Virus record (IMG/VR): IMGVR_UViG_3300027996_000130
Location: 1-28,440 of that record
Length of the DNA stretch: 28,440 nt
DNA from: a virus
Direction: 5' to 3' (one strand)
The notes below the pieces were generated by a model that saw only the letters and a list, made by a program, of their open reading frames with translations, did not search any database and was not told the DNA's origin. The translations under genes were made by a program, and so were the position numbers. Shown one piece after another: positions 1 through 7,411 of the stretch (the stretch's first letter is position 1; every line of letters begins with the position of its first letter).

Positions 1-2
1 TA

Positions 3-398
3 GTTGTAGGAGGTTCAGAAATGCTTAGTGTTAACCCAGCATCTTTAGGTAGGGTTGGTATTGGAAATACAAGTCCAGGATATAAATTAGACGTATCAGG
101 TAATGGTAGATTTACTTCTACAGTTACTGCGACTAACTTTATATTGTCTTCTGACGAAAGATTAAAAACAAAAGTAAAGACATTAACGCCTAATAAAATA
201 GATGTTGCTTGGAAGTCTTTTGAAATGAAAGAAGAAAAAGGCTTATATAGAACAGGTGTTATAGCTCAAGAATTAGAAAAAACTCATCCTGAGTTTGTTG
301 CGGATGATGCAGAAGGATACAAAACAGTTAAATACATAGATTTATTAATAGCTAAAATTGCTGAATTAGAAGCAAGATTAGAAAAAGCAGGGATATAA
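3..398 (+). CDS. Tail fibre/tailspike C-terminal part with peptidase S74 intramolecular chaperone domain (5' end outside window)
   Basis: The reading frame is open from the left edge through the ATG at 21, so this is the 3' end of a longer gene rather than a 125-aa protein. The visible part starts with a fibre-type segment (VGIGNTSPGYKLDVSG, a motif common in flavobacterial and phage fibre proteins). It then enters an S74 domain: SSDERLK (residues 43-49 counted from the ATG at 21), GVIAQELE, the P-E-F-V segment, KTVKYIDLLIAKIAELEARL, and a C-terminal coiled-coil-like helix. In the S74 family this domain helps the fibre trimer fold and then cleaves itself off at a Ser-Asp bond; the Ser-Asp in SSDERLK is the expected site. 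The role is host recognition at the virion surface. The gene ends in TAATG, sharing one base with the next start. The family assignment is strong; the receptor specificity cannot be read. Confidence 0.88.
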   Translation, partial: VVGGSEMLSVNPASLGRVGIGNTSPGYKLDVSGNGRFTSTVTATNFILSSDERLKTKVKTLTPNKIDVAWKSFEMKEEKGLYRTGVIAQELEKTHPEFVADDAEGYKTVKYIDLLIAKIAELEARLEKAGI

Positions 399-841
399 TG
401 GGTGTTCCAAATACTACAACTTTTACATTACAAGATGTGGTTACAGAAGTTAACCCAACAACAGATGATTTAAACGACTGTTTTTCTGATGCTAATGCTA
501 GTTATTTTAATTCAGCATACGAAGGAAGTAAGAATCAATTACTAAACTTTAGAGATTATGGATCGCAAAATGCTCTTACATCTTTTCTTAGTAATACTTC
601 TAGTCCAAGAAATCCTTGTACTCTTACAAGTTCTAACACTACTTTTTACCATGATGGTAGTGGTACTTTTCCAGCTGTAGGAGATATTGTTTATTCAGAT
701 TCTGCTGGAACTACTCCTTTATTTGGCGGAGGAAGAAGACAGTTTAACTCTAATGGGACAGGTTCAGGTAAATTTACCATAGAAGTACCAATAACAGGCC
801 CAGATACAGGTTTGGTAACATCTATAGGGATTTGTTTCTAA
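398..841 (+). CDS. Probable phage virion protein, 147 aa, function unknown
   Basis: The start overlaps the fibre gene's stop by one base (TAATG), implying translational coupling and a related, probably virion-surface role. The N-terminal half (residues 5-55) is polar, with TFTLQDVVTEVNP and NQLLNFRDYG. The C-terminal half is rich in Ser, Thr and Gly and carries VYSDSAGTTPLFGGG followed by a G-L-V-T-S-I-G-I-C-F ending. A similar pattern (VFSD-NG, DGNY, then NGVVSSIVAC at the very C-terminus) occurs in the protein at 17196-18131, so the two may share a small beta-rich C-terminal domain. No enzyme motif, signal peptide or membrane segment is visible. A fibre accessory or distal tail protein is the best guess, from position only. 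Confidence 0.7.
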   Translation: MGVPNTTTFTLQDVVTEVNPTTDDLNDCFSDANASYFNSAYEGSKNQLLNFRDYGSQNALTSFLSNTSSPRNPCTLTSSNTTFYHDGSGTFPAVGDIVYSDSAGTTPLFGGGRRQFNSNGTGSGKFTIEVPITGPDTGLVTSIGICF

Positions 842-864
842 AATTAAAATAAAAATTAAATTAA

Positions 865-1095
865 ATGGATATAAGAAAAATTTCAGTAGGAGCGGATTAC
901 AAGTCTAGTGCTATGCACTATATATTAGGTCAAGATATTTTAAATGGAAATTATTGTATACATTTGATAAAGCATATAGAAGAAAACAATTCTATAAAAA
1001 TTTGGATTGAAAACAAAAAAGGAGAAATATTTCTTTGGAAAGAGTTTAATTCTAATATGCCAATATCAATTGAATATAATATAAATTTTGAATGA
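865..1095 (+). CDS. Small conserved-looking phage protein, 76 aa, function unknown
   Basis: The ORF starts after an AT-rich spacer with only A/T upstream of the ATG. It overlaps the next gene by 4 bp (ATGA at 1092-1095), as expected for a translated member of the operon. The product begins MDIRKISVGADYKSSAMHY and ends with KGEIFLWKEFNSNMPISIEYNINF. It looks like a compact alpha/beta domain with no cysteine cluster, signal sequence or membrane helix. I have an impression of similar small proteins near terminase genes in marine phages, but no function is known to me. It sits between a probable virion protein and a protein with GroES-like segments, ahead of the packaging genes. Confidence 0.7.
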   Translation: MDIRKISVGADYKSSAMHYILGQDILNGNYCIHLIKHIEENNSIKIWIENKKGEIFLWKEFNSNMPISIEYNINFE

Positions 1096-1658
1096 AATCA
1101 CCTTTTAATTTTATTGTAAAACCGAGCAATAACAAAAGGTATGATAACACTATAAAGATTGGAAATGTTAATTTAATAACAAGTTCATCTAAAGAAGATC
1201 ATACTGTATCTAATCGATACGCAATAGTTGTTGAAACTCCAATAAACTACACAGGCCCTATAAAGCCAGGAGACACCCTTTTAGTGCATCATAATGTATT
1301 TAAGTACTACAATGATATGCAGGGTAGAGAAAAGAGCGGAAAAAGCTTCTTTAAGGATAATTTGTTTTTTATAGACAACGATCAGTTTTTTATGTATAAA
1401 CAAAATGGAGAATGGAAAGCTCATTCTAAATACTGCATGATTAAACCTATTGAAAAGAGTGGGAATCATTATCTTAAAACTCACGCAGAGGAAGAGCCAT
1501 TAATTGGCTTAGTTAAGTATCCTAATAAATACTTAACTAGTAAGGGTATTAATAAAGGCGATAAAGTTTCTTTTCAGCCAGATAGTGAATATGAATTTAA
1601 TGTAGATGGTGAAAAACTATATAGAATGTTTGATAAAAATATAACAATGGTTTTATGA
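1092..1658 (+). CDS. Hypothetical protein with possible tandem GroES-like (Cpn10-fold) segments, 188 aa
   Basis: Two segments have the GroES-type layout of a hydrophobic strand, a turn, then a Gly-Asp-hydrophobic strand. The first is YAIVVETP followed by GPIKPGDTLLVHHNVF (Gly60-Asp61) and a later FMYKQNGEW/YCMIKPIE strand pair. The second is LIGLVKYP followed by KGINKGDKVSF (Gly156-Asp157), then YEFNVDGEKLYRMFDKNITMVL, which resembles the end of co-chaperonin domains. Co-chaperonins such as T4 gp31 work with host GroEL to fold phage capsid proteins, and the position just before the terminase-portal-capsid module would suit that. This is pattern reading only: length and sequence differ from classical GroES and the mobile loop cannot be identified with certainty. 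The start at 1092 gives a 4-bp overlap with the gene before; the stop overlaps the next start (ATGA at 1655). Confidence 0.6.
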   Translation: MKSPFNFIVKPSNNKRYDNTIKIGNVNLITSSSKEDHTVSNRYAIVVETPINYTGPIKPGDTLLVHHNVFKYYNDMQGREKSGKSFFKDNLFFIDNDQFFMYKQNGEWKAHSKYCMIKPIEKSGNHYLKTHAEEEPLIGLVKYPNKYLTSKGINKGDKVSFQPDSEYEFNVDGEKLYRMFDKNITMVL

Positions 1659-1942
1659 ACAATACTGAATTAAAATTAGAAATTATAAAAGCAGGTAAAA
1701 AAGCTGTACAAGAACTTATTAAAGTTGCTAATGAAGGTATTTTAAAAAAAGACTTAGATGGGTTATCTCCTGATATTGCAGCAGATAGATTAAAAAATGC
1801 AGCAGCGTCTAAGAAGCTAGCTATATTTGATGCTTTTGAAATTTTAACAAAAATTGAAGAAGAAAACAATATGCTTGATACTAATAATATAGATAATAAA
1901 GCTTCATCGTTTAAAGGGTTTGCTGAAGGAAGGTCAAAATAA
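1655..1942 (+). CDS. Small protein directly upstream of the large terminase; candidate small terminase subunit
   Basis: This 95-aa, Lys/Ala/Glu-rich, helical protein lies between ATGA and TAATG overlaps, so it is translationally coupled to both neighbours. The core (residues 10-70) has QELIKVANEG, then SPDIAADRLKNAAASKKLAIFDAFEIL, followed by an acidic region and a short polar tail. Position immediately before the large terminase and its small helical nature fit a small terminase (DNA-recognition) subunit. No clear helix-turn-helix can be defined by eye, and small terminases diverge quickly, so the role is inferred from context. The stretch LKNAAASKKLAIFDAFEIL looks like an amphipathic helix that could drive oligomer formation. 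An antisense ORF covers it but has no coding character. Confidence 0.72.
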   Translation: MNNTELKLEIIKAGKKAVQELIKVANEGILKKDLDGLSPDIAADRLKNAAASKKLAIFDAFEILTKIEEENNMLDTNNIDNKASSFKGFAEGRSK

Positions 1943-4167
1943 TGTATAAACAAACTTTATATAAAATACTTGAAAATGTTATACCTCAAAAGGTATTAAA
2001 GTCTTACAATAAATCTAAGAAATGGAAGTATGGATATAACAAGGAGTTTGATATAGTTGTTATTTCTAAAGATGGCACGATTGATGAAGTATATGAAATA
2101 CAAAACTTAAAAATTGCTTTACCTCAAAAAAAAGATGTTTATAATTTTGAAGGTAATTATTGGGGTAAATTAGAATATCCTAAAGAGTTAAGTAAAATTA
2201 AAAATGTATTTGATTGGGAAAAATATCCTGATACTTTTAAAGAAAAATGGTATGACTATATTGACAAAGAGTTTGAAAGGCGTGAAGAAGGTTTTTGGTT
2301 TAATAACAAAAACGTTCCTACTTATATTACTGGCTCTCATTACATGTACTTGTGCTGGACCAAAATTGATATTGGGCAGCCAGACTTTAGAGAGTCCAAT
2401 AGATTATTCTATATATTTTGGGAGGCATGCAAAGCGGACGTTCGTTCATACGGAATGTGCTATCTTAAAAACAGGCGTTCAGGCTTTTCGTTTATGTCCT
2501 CATCAGAACTCGTGCATACAGCAACCACCTCACGCGACTCACGTTTTGGTATATTGTCAAAAACAGGGTCGGATGCTAAGAAGATGTTCACCGATAAAGT
2601 CGTACCTATATCCCTCAACTATCCATTCTTCTTCAAACCAATCCAAGACGGAATGGACAGGCCGAAGACGGAGCTTGCGTATAGAATCCCAGCATCCAAA
2701 CTTACCAGAAAGAAACTTGATCAAAATCAAGCCGTTGAGGAACTCGAAGGTCTCGATACCACCATTGACTGGAAAAACACAGGGGACAACTCGTATGATG
2801 GGGAAAAATTAAAAATACTTGCTCATGATGAAAGTGGGAAATGGGAAAGACCTGATAATATATTAAATAACTGGAGGGTTACTAAAACCTGTCTTAGATT
2901 AGGTTCTAGAATTATTGGAAAATGTATGATGGGAAGTACCTCAAATTCTCTTGAAAAAGGAGGAGGTAATTTTAAAAAATTGTATTTAGATTCCGATGTG
3001 GGAAAACGAAACAAGAATGGTCAAACTAAAAGTGGACTATATTCACTTTTCATCACTATGGAATGGAATTATGAAGGATTTATTGATATATATGGGCATC
3101 CTGTATTTGATGAACCTTCAAAAGAATTAGAAGGCCCTTTAGGAGAGGTTATAGACCAAGGAGTTGTTGATCATTGGAATAATGAAGTTGAAGGACTCAA
3201 GTCTGACCCTGATGGATTAAACGAATACTACAGACAATTTCCAAGAACAGAATCACATGCTTTTAGAGATGAAAGCAAACAATCTTTATTTAATTTACAG
3301 AAGTTATATCAACAAATAGATTACAATGATTCTTTAATAAAAGACAGATTTGTAACAAGAGGTTCTTTTTCTTGGAAAAATGGAATACAAGATACAGAAG
3401 TTATTTTTTCTCCAAATGATAGGGGTAGATTTTATGTTACATGGACTCCAAATAAACAATTACAAAATCAATACTATTTTAAAAACGGAATTAAATATCC
3501 TGGTAATGAACACATGGGAGCTTTTGGTTGTGACAGTTATGATATATCAGGTACTGTTGGTGGTGGAGGTTCAAATGGTGCATTACATGGTATGACAAAA
3601 TTCCATATGGATGAAGGGCCAACTAATGAGTTTTTTTTAGAATACATTGCTAGACCACAAACTGCGGAAATATTTTTTGAAGATGTGTTAATGGCGTGTG
3701 TATTTTATGGAATGCCTATTCTTATTGAAAACAACAAACCACGTTTATTATATCATTTTAAGAATAGAGGGTACAGGGGGTTTTCTATGAATAGACCTGA
3801 CAAAGTTTACACAAAACTTTCTAAAACAGAAAAAGAATTAGGTGGTATGCCAAACAGTTCTGAAGATATAAAACAAGCTCACGCAGCAGCTATAGAATCT
3901 TATATTGAAAAACATGTTGGATTTGATTTGTCAGGTGCTTTTAGAGACTCTGATTTAATAGGTTCAATGTATTTTATTAGAACATTAGAAGACTGGGCAA
4001 GGTTTGATATTAACAATAGAACAAAGTTTGATGCGTCAATAAGTTCAGGTTTAGCTATAATGGCTACACAAAAGAATCTCTACCAACCCATTAAAAAGAA
4101 ATCAAAAATAAAACTTAACTTTGCAAGATATGACAATAAGGGAAGTTATAGCCAAATTATACAATAA
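1942..4167 (+). CDS. terL: Terminase large subunit (packaging ATPase and nuclease)
   Basis: This is the DNA-packaging motor: an N-terminal ATPase that pumps DNA into the prohead and a C-terminal RNase H-fold nuclease that cuts the concatemer. At 741 aa it is within the size seen in crAss-like and marine phages. The Walker A-like segment is LKNRRSGFSF (residues 175-184), a deviant P-loop as is usual in terminases. The Walker B with catalytic Glu is KILAHDESGKW (Asp296-Glu297). Candidate nuclease acidic residues are Asp531 in GCDSYDISG, Glu596 in ILIENNK and Asp697 in KFDASISSGLA. It begins one base inside the preceding stop and ends immediately before the portal start with no spacer. About 380 bp in the ATPase half (near 2420-2797) has much more C/G at third positions than the rest of the gene; see the separate entry. 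Confidence 0.93.
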   Translation: MYKQTLYKILENVIPQKVLKSYNKSKKWKYGYNKEFDIVVISKDGTIDEVYEIQNLKIALPQKKDVYNFEGNYWGKLEYPKELSKIKNVFDWEKYPDTFKEKWYDYIDKEFERREEGFWFNNKNVPTYITGSHYMYLCWTKIDIGQPDFRESNRLFYIFWEACKADVRSYGMCYLKNRRSGFSFMSSSELVHTATTSRDSRFGILSKTGSDAKKMFTDKVVPISLNYPFFFKPIQDGMDRPKTELAYRIPASKLTRKKLDQNQAVEELEGLDTTIDWKNTGDNSYDGEKLKILAHDESGKWERPDNILNNWRVTKTCLRLGSRIIGKCMMGSTSNSLEKGGGNFKKLYLDSDVGKRNKNGQTKSGLYSLFITMEWNYEGFIDIYGHPVFDEPSKELEGPLGEVIDQGVVDHWNNEVEGLKSDPDGLNEYYRQFPRTESHAFRDESKQSLFNLQKLYQQIDYNDSLIKDRFVTRGSFSWKNGIQDTEVIFSPNDRGRFYVTWTPNKQLQNQYYFKNGIKYPGNEHMGAFGCDSYDISGTVGGGGSNGALHGMTKFHMDEGPTNEFFLEYIARPQTAEIFFEDVLMACVFYGMPILIENNKPRLLYHFKNRGYRGFSMNRPDKVYTKLSKTEKELGGMPNSSEDIKQAHAAAIESYIEKHVGFDLSGAFRDSDLIGSMYFIRTLEDWARFDINNRTKFDASISSGLAIMATQKNLYQPIKKKSKIKLNFARYDNKGSYSQIIQ
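2420..2797 (+). other. Stretch of atypical codon use inside terL (possible recombination or co-conversion tract)
   Basis: Within the otherwise strongly A/T-ending codons of terL, this stretch (about residues 160-285, from just before Walker A to just before Walker B) switches to C/G-ending codons such as tcc, ctc, ttc, acc, gac, atc and ccg. It then switches back abruptly near 2797. The encoded protein remains a continuous, plausible terminase. The raised GC also removes stops from the +1 frame, leaving a 202-codon open frame (2204-2812), which I do not regard as a gene. A recombined segment from a relative with different codon habits, or a co-conversion tract left by a homing element in terL, would explain it. 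The boundaries are estimates by eye. Confidence 0.55.
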
Positions 4168-6624
4168 ATGGAGGATGTAAAAATCACGTTAAACGCAACT
4201 GGATTTCCTAGTCAATTTGTTTCAGACAAGGAAAAAGATTCTTTTGAGTTTGGACTACAAATAGGACAGGCTATTCAATATGAATGGTTCAGGAAAGATG
4301 GTGGACAAAGTAGATTCTATAATCAATGGGCAGATTTCCATAGATTAAGACTGTATGCTCGTGGAGAACAGTCAGTACAAAAATATAAGAATGAACTTGC
4401 AGTTGATGGAGATTTAAGTTATTTAAATCTTGATTGGACTCCTGTACCTATTATTCCAAAATTTGTAGACATTGTTGTTAATGGAATGGCCGACAGGGTG
4501 TTTAAAATAAATGCCTATGCTCAAGATGGAATGTCACTTGAAAAGAGAAGTGAATATCAAGTTTCTTTAGAAAAAGACATGTTAGCAAAACCTGTTATGA
4601 AACAGGTTCAAGAATCTCTAGGTATAAATACTTTTGCAACTTCTGAAAAAGATGTACCTAATACTTCAGAGGAGTTAGCATTGCATATGCAACTTAAATA
4701 CAAGCCTTCTATTGAGATAGCTGAAGAAGAAGCAATAAATACTGTTTTAGCTGAAAATAGATATTATGAAATACAAAAACAATTATATTACGACCAAACT
4801 GTATTAGGTGTTTCGATATGTAAAAATACATTTAAACCAGGTTCTGGGATATCAATAGAATATGTTGATCCTGCTAATGTGGTTTATAGCTATACTGAAG
4901 ACCCTCATTTTCAAGATTGTTTTTATTGGGGTGAAATTAAAACACTTCCAATTACAGAATTAAAAAAAATAGATCCTAGTCTAACAAGACAGGATATGGA
5001 TGAGATATCTAAATATAGTCAAAGTTGGTACGATTATAATAATACAGCTCAATATTACAATAATAGTTTATTTAGTAAAGATAGTGCTACCGTATTGTTT
5101 TTTAATTACAAAACAACACACACGTTTACTTATAAGAAAAAAGTAAACTCAGTTGGAGCAGAAAGAGTAATAGAAAAAGAAGATACTTTTAATCCTACAG
5201 AAGAAATGCAGGAAGAAGGTAAATTTACAAAAGTTTCTAAAACTATAGACGTATGGTATGAGGGTGTAATGGTAATGGGTACTAATATACTTTTAAAATG
5301 GCAGATGGCTGAAAACATGGCTAGACCACAATCTGCATCTCAGGAAGTTTATCCGGAATATATAGCATGCGCACCTAGAATGTATAAAGGTGTTTTTGAA
5401 TCATTAACAAGACGTATGATTACGTTTGCTGATTTAATTCAGATTACTCATTTAAAACTACAACAAGTTATATCTAGAATTGTTCCTGATGGAGTATTTA
5501 TTGATGCTGATGGATTAAATGAAGTAGATTTAGGAACTGGACAAGCTTATAATCCAGAGGATGCGCTTAGAATGTTTTTTCAAACAGGTAGTGTTATTGG
5601 TAGAAGCTATACTCAAGATGGAGATTATAATCAAGCAAAAGTTCCTATTCAACAATTAAATAGTAATTCAGGTCAAGGAAAAATTCAAAGTTTAGTTGGA
5701 ACATATAATCATTACATGCAAATGTTAAGGGATGTAACAGGATTAAATGAAGCCAGAGATGGATCAACTCCTGATTCTTACTCGTTAGTTGGATTACAAA
5801 AGTTAGCCGCATTAAGTAGTAATACAGCAACAAGACATATATTAGATGCAGGTCTTCAATTAAGTCAAAGGCTTTGTACTGCTTTATCAAGTAGAATTGC
5901 TGATGTTTTAGAATATTCTGATTTTAAAGAGGAGTTTGTAAATCAAATAGGAAAGTTTAATGTAGGTATTTTAGAAGAAATAAGCAAGTTGTATTTAAGT
6001 GACTTTGGAATATTTATAGAAATTGAGCCAGATGAAGAGGAAAGAAAAATGTTAGAACAAAACATTCAAATGGCCTTACAAAGAGATTCTATAAATTTAG
6101 AAGATGCAATAGATATTAGGGAAATAAGAAATTTAAAGTTAGCTAATCAAATACTAAAACTAAAAAGAATAGCTAAACAAGATAGAGAGCAAGAAGAAAA
6201 AGCCGCTGCTGCTCAACAGCAAGCTCAGATAAACCAGCAGTCACAACAAATGGCAGCACAAGCTAAGATGCAGCAATTCCAAATGGAACAACAAGCTTTG
6301 ATTCAATTAGAAGAAGCTAAGATGAGTTTTTCTGTTAAAAAAATGCAAGGTGAGGCTGCGATAAAAGCTGAACTTATGAATCTTGAGTTTTCATTACAAA
6401 TGAAATTAAAAGGAGTAGATGTTGAAGTGGCTAAAATGCAACAAGAAGGACTACAGAAAAGAGAAGATGAAAGAGAAGGTGCTAAATCTAAACGAATATC
6501 TCAAGCTAATACAGAGCAATCTAAATTAATAGAACAAAGAAAAAATAATCTACCATCAGTAAGTTTTGAATCTAACGAAGATAGTCTTGATGGTTTTGAT
6601 CTTGCTGAATTTGAACCTAGATGA
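4168..6624 (+). CDS. Portal protein
   Basis: The portal forms the dodecameric ring at the capsid vertex through which DNA enters and leaves. The assignment rests on position directly after terL and before scaffold and capsid, on the size (818 aa, large as in crAss-like phages), and on an alpha/beta body of portal style. Visible body segments include DWTPVPIIPKFVDIVVNGMADRVFK, a middle section with PRMYKGVFESLTRRM, and MLRDVTGLNEARDGSTPDSYSLVGLQKLA, a helical segment typical of the region around the tunnel. From about residue 675 to 795 the protein becomes Gln/Ala/Met/Glu-rich and should form a long coiled coil, consistent with the barrel or crown at the inner end of many portals. The tail is acidic (DSLDGFDLAEF). 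The gene abuts terL with no spacer; about 45 bp of A/T-rich sequence follow. Confidence 0.88.
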   Translation: MEDVKITLNATGFPSQFVSDKEKDSFEFGLQIGQAIQYEWFRKDGGQSRFYNQWADFHRLRLYARGEQSVQKYKNELAVDGDLSYLNLDWTPVPIIPKFVDIVVNGMADRVFKINAYAQDGMSLEKRSEYQVSLEKDMLAKPVMKQVQESLGINTFATSEKDVPNTSEELALHMQLKYKPSIEIAEEEAINTVLAENRYYEIQKQLYYDQTVLGVSICKNTFKPGSGISIEYVDPANVVYSYTEDPHFQDCFYWGEIKTLPITELKKIDPSLTRQDMDEISKYSQSWYDYNNTAQYYNNSLFSKDSATVLFFNYKTTHTFTYKKKVNSVGAERVIEKEDTFNPTEEMQEEGKFTKVSKTIDVWYEGVMVMGTNILLKWQMAENMARPQSASQEVYPEYIACAPRMYKGVFESLTRRMITFADLIQITHLKLQQVISRIVPDGVFIDADGLNEVDLGTGQAYNPEDALRMFFQTGSVIGRSYTQDGDYNQAKVPIQQLNSNSGQGKIQSLVGTYNHYMQMLRDVTGLNEARDGSTPDSYSLVGLQKLAALSSNTATRHILDAGLQLSQRLCTALSSRIADVLEYSDFKEEFVNQIGKFNVGILEEISKLYLSDFGIFIEIEPDEEERKMLEQNIQMALQRDSINLEDAIDIREIRNLKLANQILKLKRIAKQDREQEEKAAAAQQQAQINQQSQQMAAQAKMQQFQMEQQALIQLEEAKMSFSVKKMQGEAAIKAELMNLEFSLQMKLKGVDVEVAKMQQEGLQKREDEREGAKSKRISQANTEQSKLIEQRKNNLPSVSFESNEDSLDGFDLAEFEPR

Positions 6625-6670
6625 TATATAAAAAATAAAAATACATACACTAACTAATAAAAATAAAAAA

Positions 6671-7360
6671 ATGGCAATAATACCAGCAGGACAAAAGTTT
6701 CACACAGTTTCAGAAAACGTAGATACTACAAATAAAGGGTCAGCTCAAGCAAACGCAGATAGAAAGTCGTTTACAATGCAAGACATTTCAGATACTGCTA
6801 ATGCAGGCGGTGGAGGAGGTATAGTTACAAGTTTAACCACGACTGGAGATTCAGGTGCTTCAACATTAGTAGGGGGAGTTTTAAATGTTCCTGAATATGC
6901 TGATACAGTTACAAGCTTAACAACAACAGGTGATAGCGGTGATGAAGCCACATTAGTGGCAGGAGTTTTAAACATTCCTACACCAAGTGTTTATCCTTTA
7001 GTATGGAGCGCTCAGTTATATCAAGCAGGCACAGGTAATCCAGTTCCACAAGCAAGAGCTGTTACAACTTTAACTACTAGTAAATTAGAAGGAGGAACAA
7101 GATCCGTTCAATTTACCAGGTTAGGTGTTGGGCAATATAAAGCTCAAGTACAATACACAAATAGCAATACAGTAGTAAATAATCTTTCTATAATGTTTGG
7201 AGACTCTATATGTAGAGTAACAGGGAAACAACAGGGTAGTAGTGGTGGTCTTAGTTATAGAGATTGGACTTTTGAAACACCAGGTTTTGATGGTGTGTTA
7301 AGTGATGATTTATTACTAGGAAATAATGGTGGATATTGCACTATAACTTTATATGCTTAA
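6671..7360 (+). CDS. Repeat-containing fibre-like protein between portal and scaffold (possible head fibre or decoration protein)
   Basis: The 229-aa product has a short N-terminal polar region (MAIIPAGQKFHTVSENVDTT), a glycine run (residues 46-50), and two tandem 28-residue repeats starting at residues 52 and 80. Each reads VTSLTTTGDSG followed by a TLVxGVLNxP segment. This repeat type is seen in the shafts of phage fibre and head-fibre proteins, where it forms trimeric beta structure. The remaining part (residues 108-229) is a beta-rich domain with no catalytic motif that ends in GGYCTITLYA. Location within the head module favours a capsid-surface fibre or decoration over a tail fibre, but that is inference. 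The start is preceded by an A-rich leader (aaataaaaaaATGG), typical for Bacteroidetes. Confidence 0.72.
   Translation: MAIIPAGQKFHTVSENVDTTNKGSAQANADRKSFTMQDISDTANAGGGGGIVTSLTTTGDSGASTLVGGVLNVPEYADTVTSLTTTGDSGDEATLVAGVLNIPTPSVYPLVWSAQLYQAGTGNPVPQARAVTTLTTSKLEGGTRSVQFTRLGVGQYKAQVQYTNSNTVVNNLSIMFGDSICRVTGKQQGSSGGLSYRDWTFETPGFDGVLSDDLLLGNNGGYCTITLYA
6824..6988 (+). repeat. Two tandem 84-bp coding repeats (28-aa shaft repeats)
   Basis: The unit beginning gttacaagtttaaccacgac at 6824 recurs from 6908 as a diverged copy (gttacaagcttaacaacaac). Both encode VTSLTTTGDSG plus a TLVxGVLNxP ending. The period is 28 residues. The nucleotide differences are largely synonymous, so the protein repeat appears to be maintained. 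Confidence 0.8.
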
Positions 7361-7388
7361 GCCTAAAAAAATTAAATTAAATTAAAGT

Positions 7389-7396
7389 TAACTTTG
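7389..7396 (+). promoter_or_regulatory. Weak candidate -7 box before the scaffold gene
   Basis: TAACTTTG matches the Bacteroidetes TAnnTTTG -7 element and lies 15 bp before the scaffold ATG at 7412. No convincing TTG-type -33 element lies 17-23 bp upstream in this A/T-rich spacer, so chance is a real alternative. If active it would add transcription of scaffold and capsid. Confidence 0.3.
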
Positions 7397-7411
7397 TAAA
7401 AATAAAATCAA

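Noticed and set aside
1597-1953. A 118-codon antisense ORF across the small gene before terL
   Set aside because: Hydrophobic Ser/Phe/Ile-rich composition typical of the complement of a Lys/Glu/Ala-rich gene. The sense frame has coupled start and stop overlaps on both sides.
2204-2812. A 202-codon open frame, +1 relative to terL
   Set aside because: The product is rich in Pro/His/Ser/Cys without domain character, and it coincides with the GC-raised tract, which removes A/T-rich stops. TerL is clearly the coding frame.
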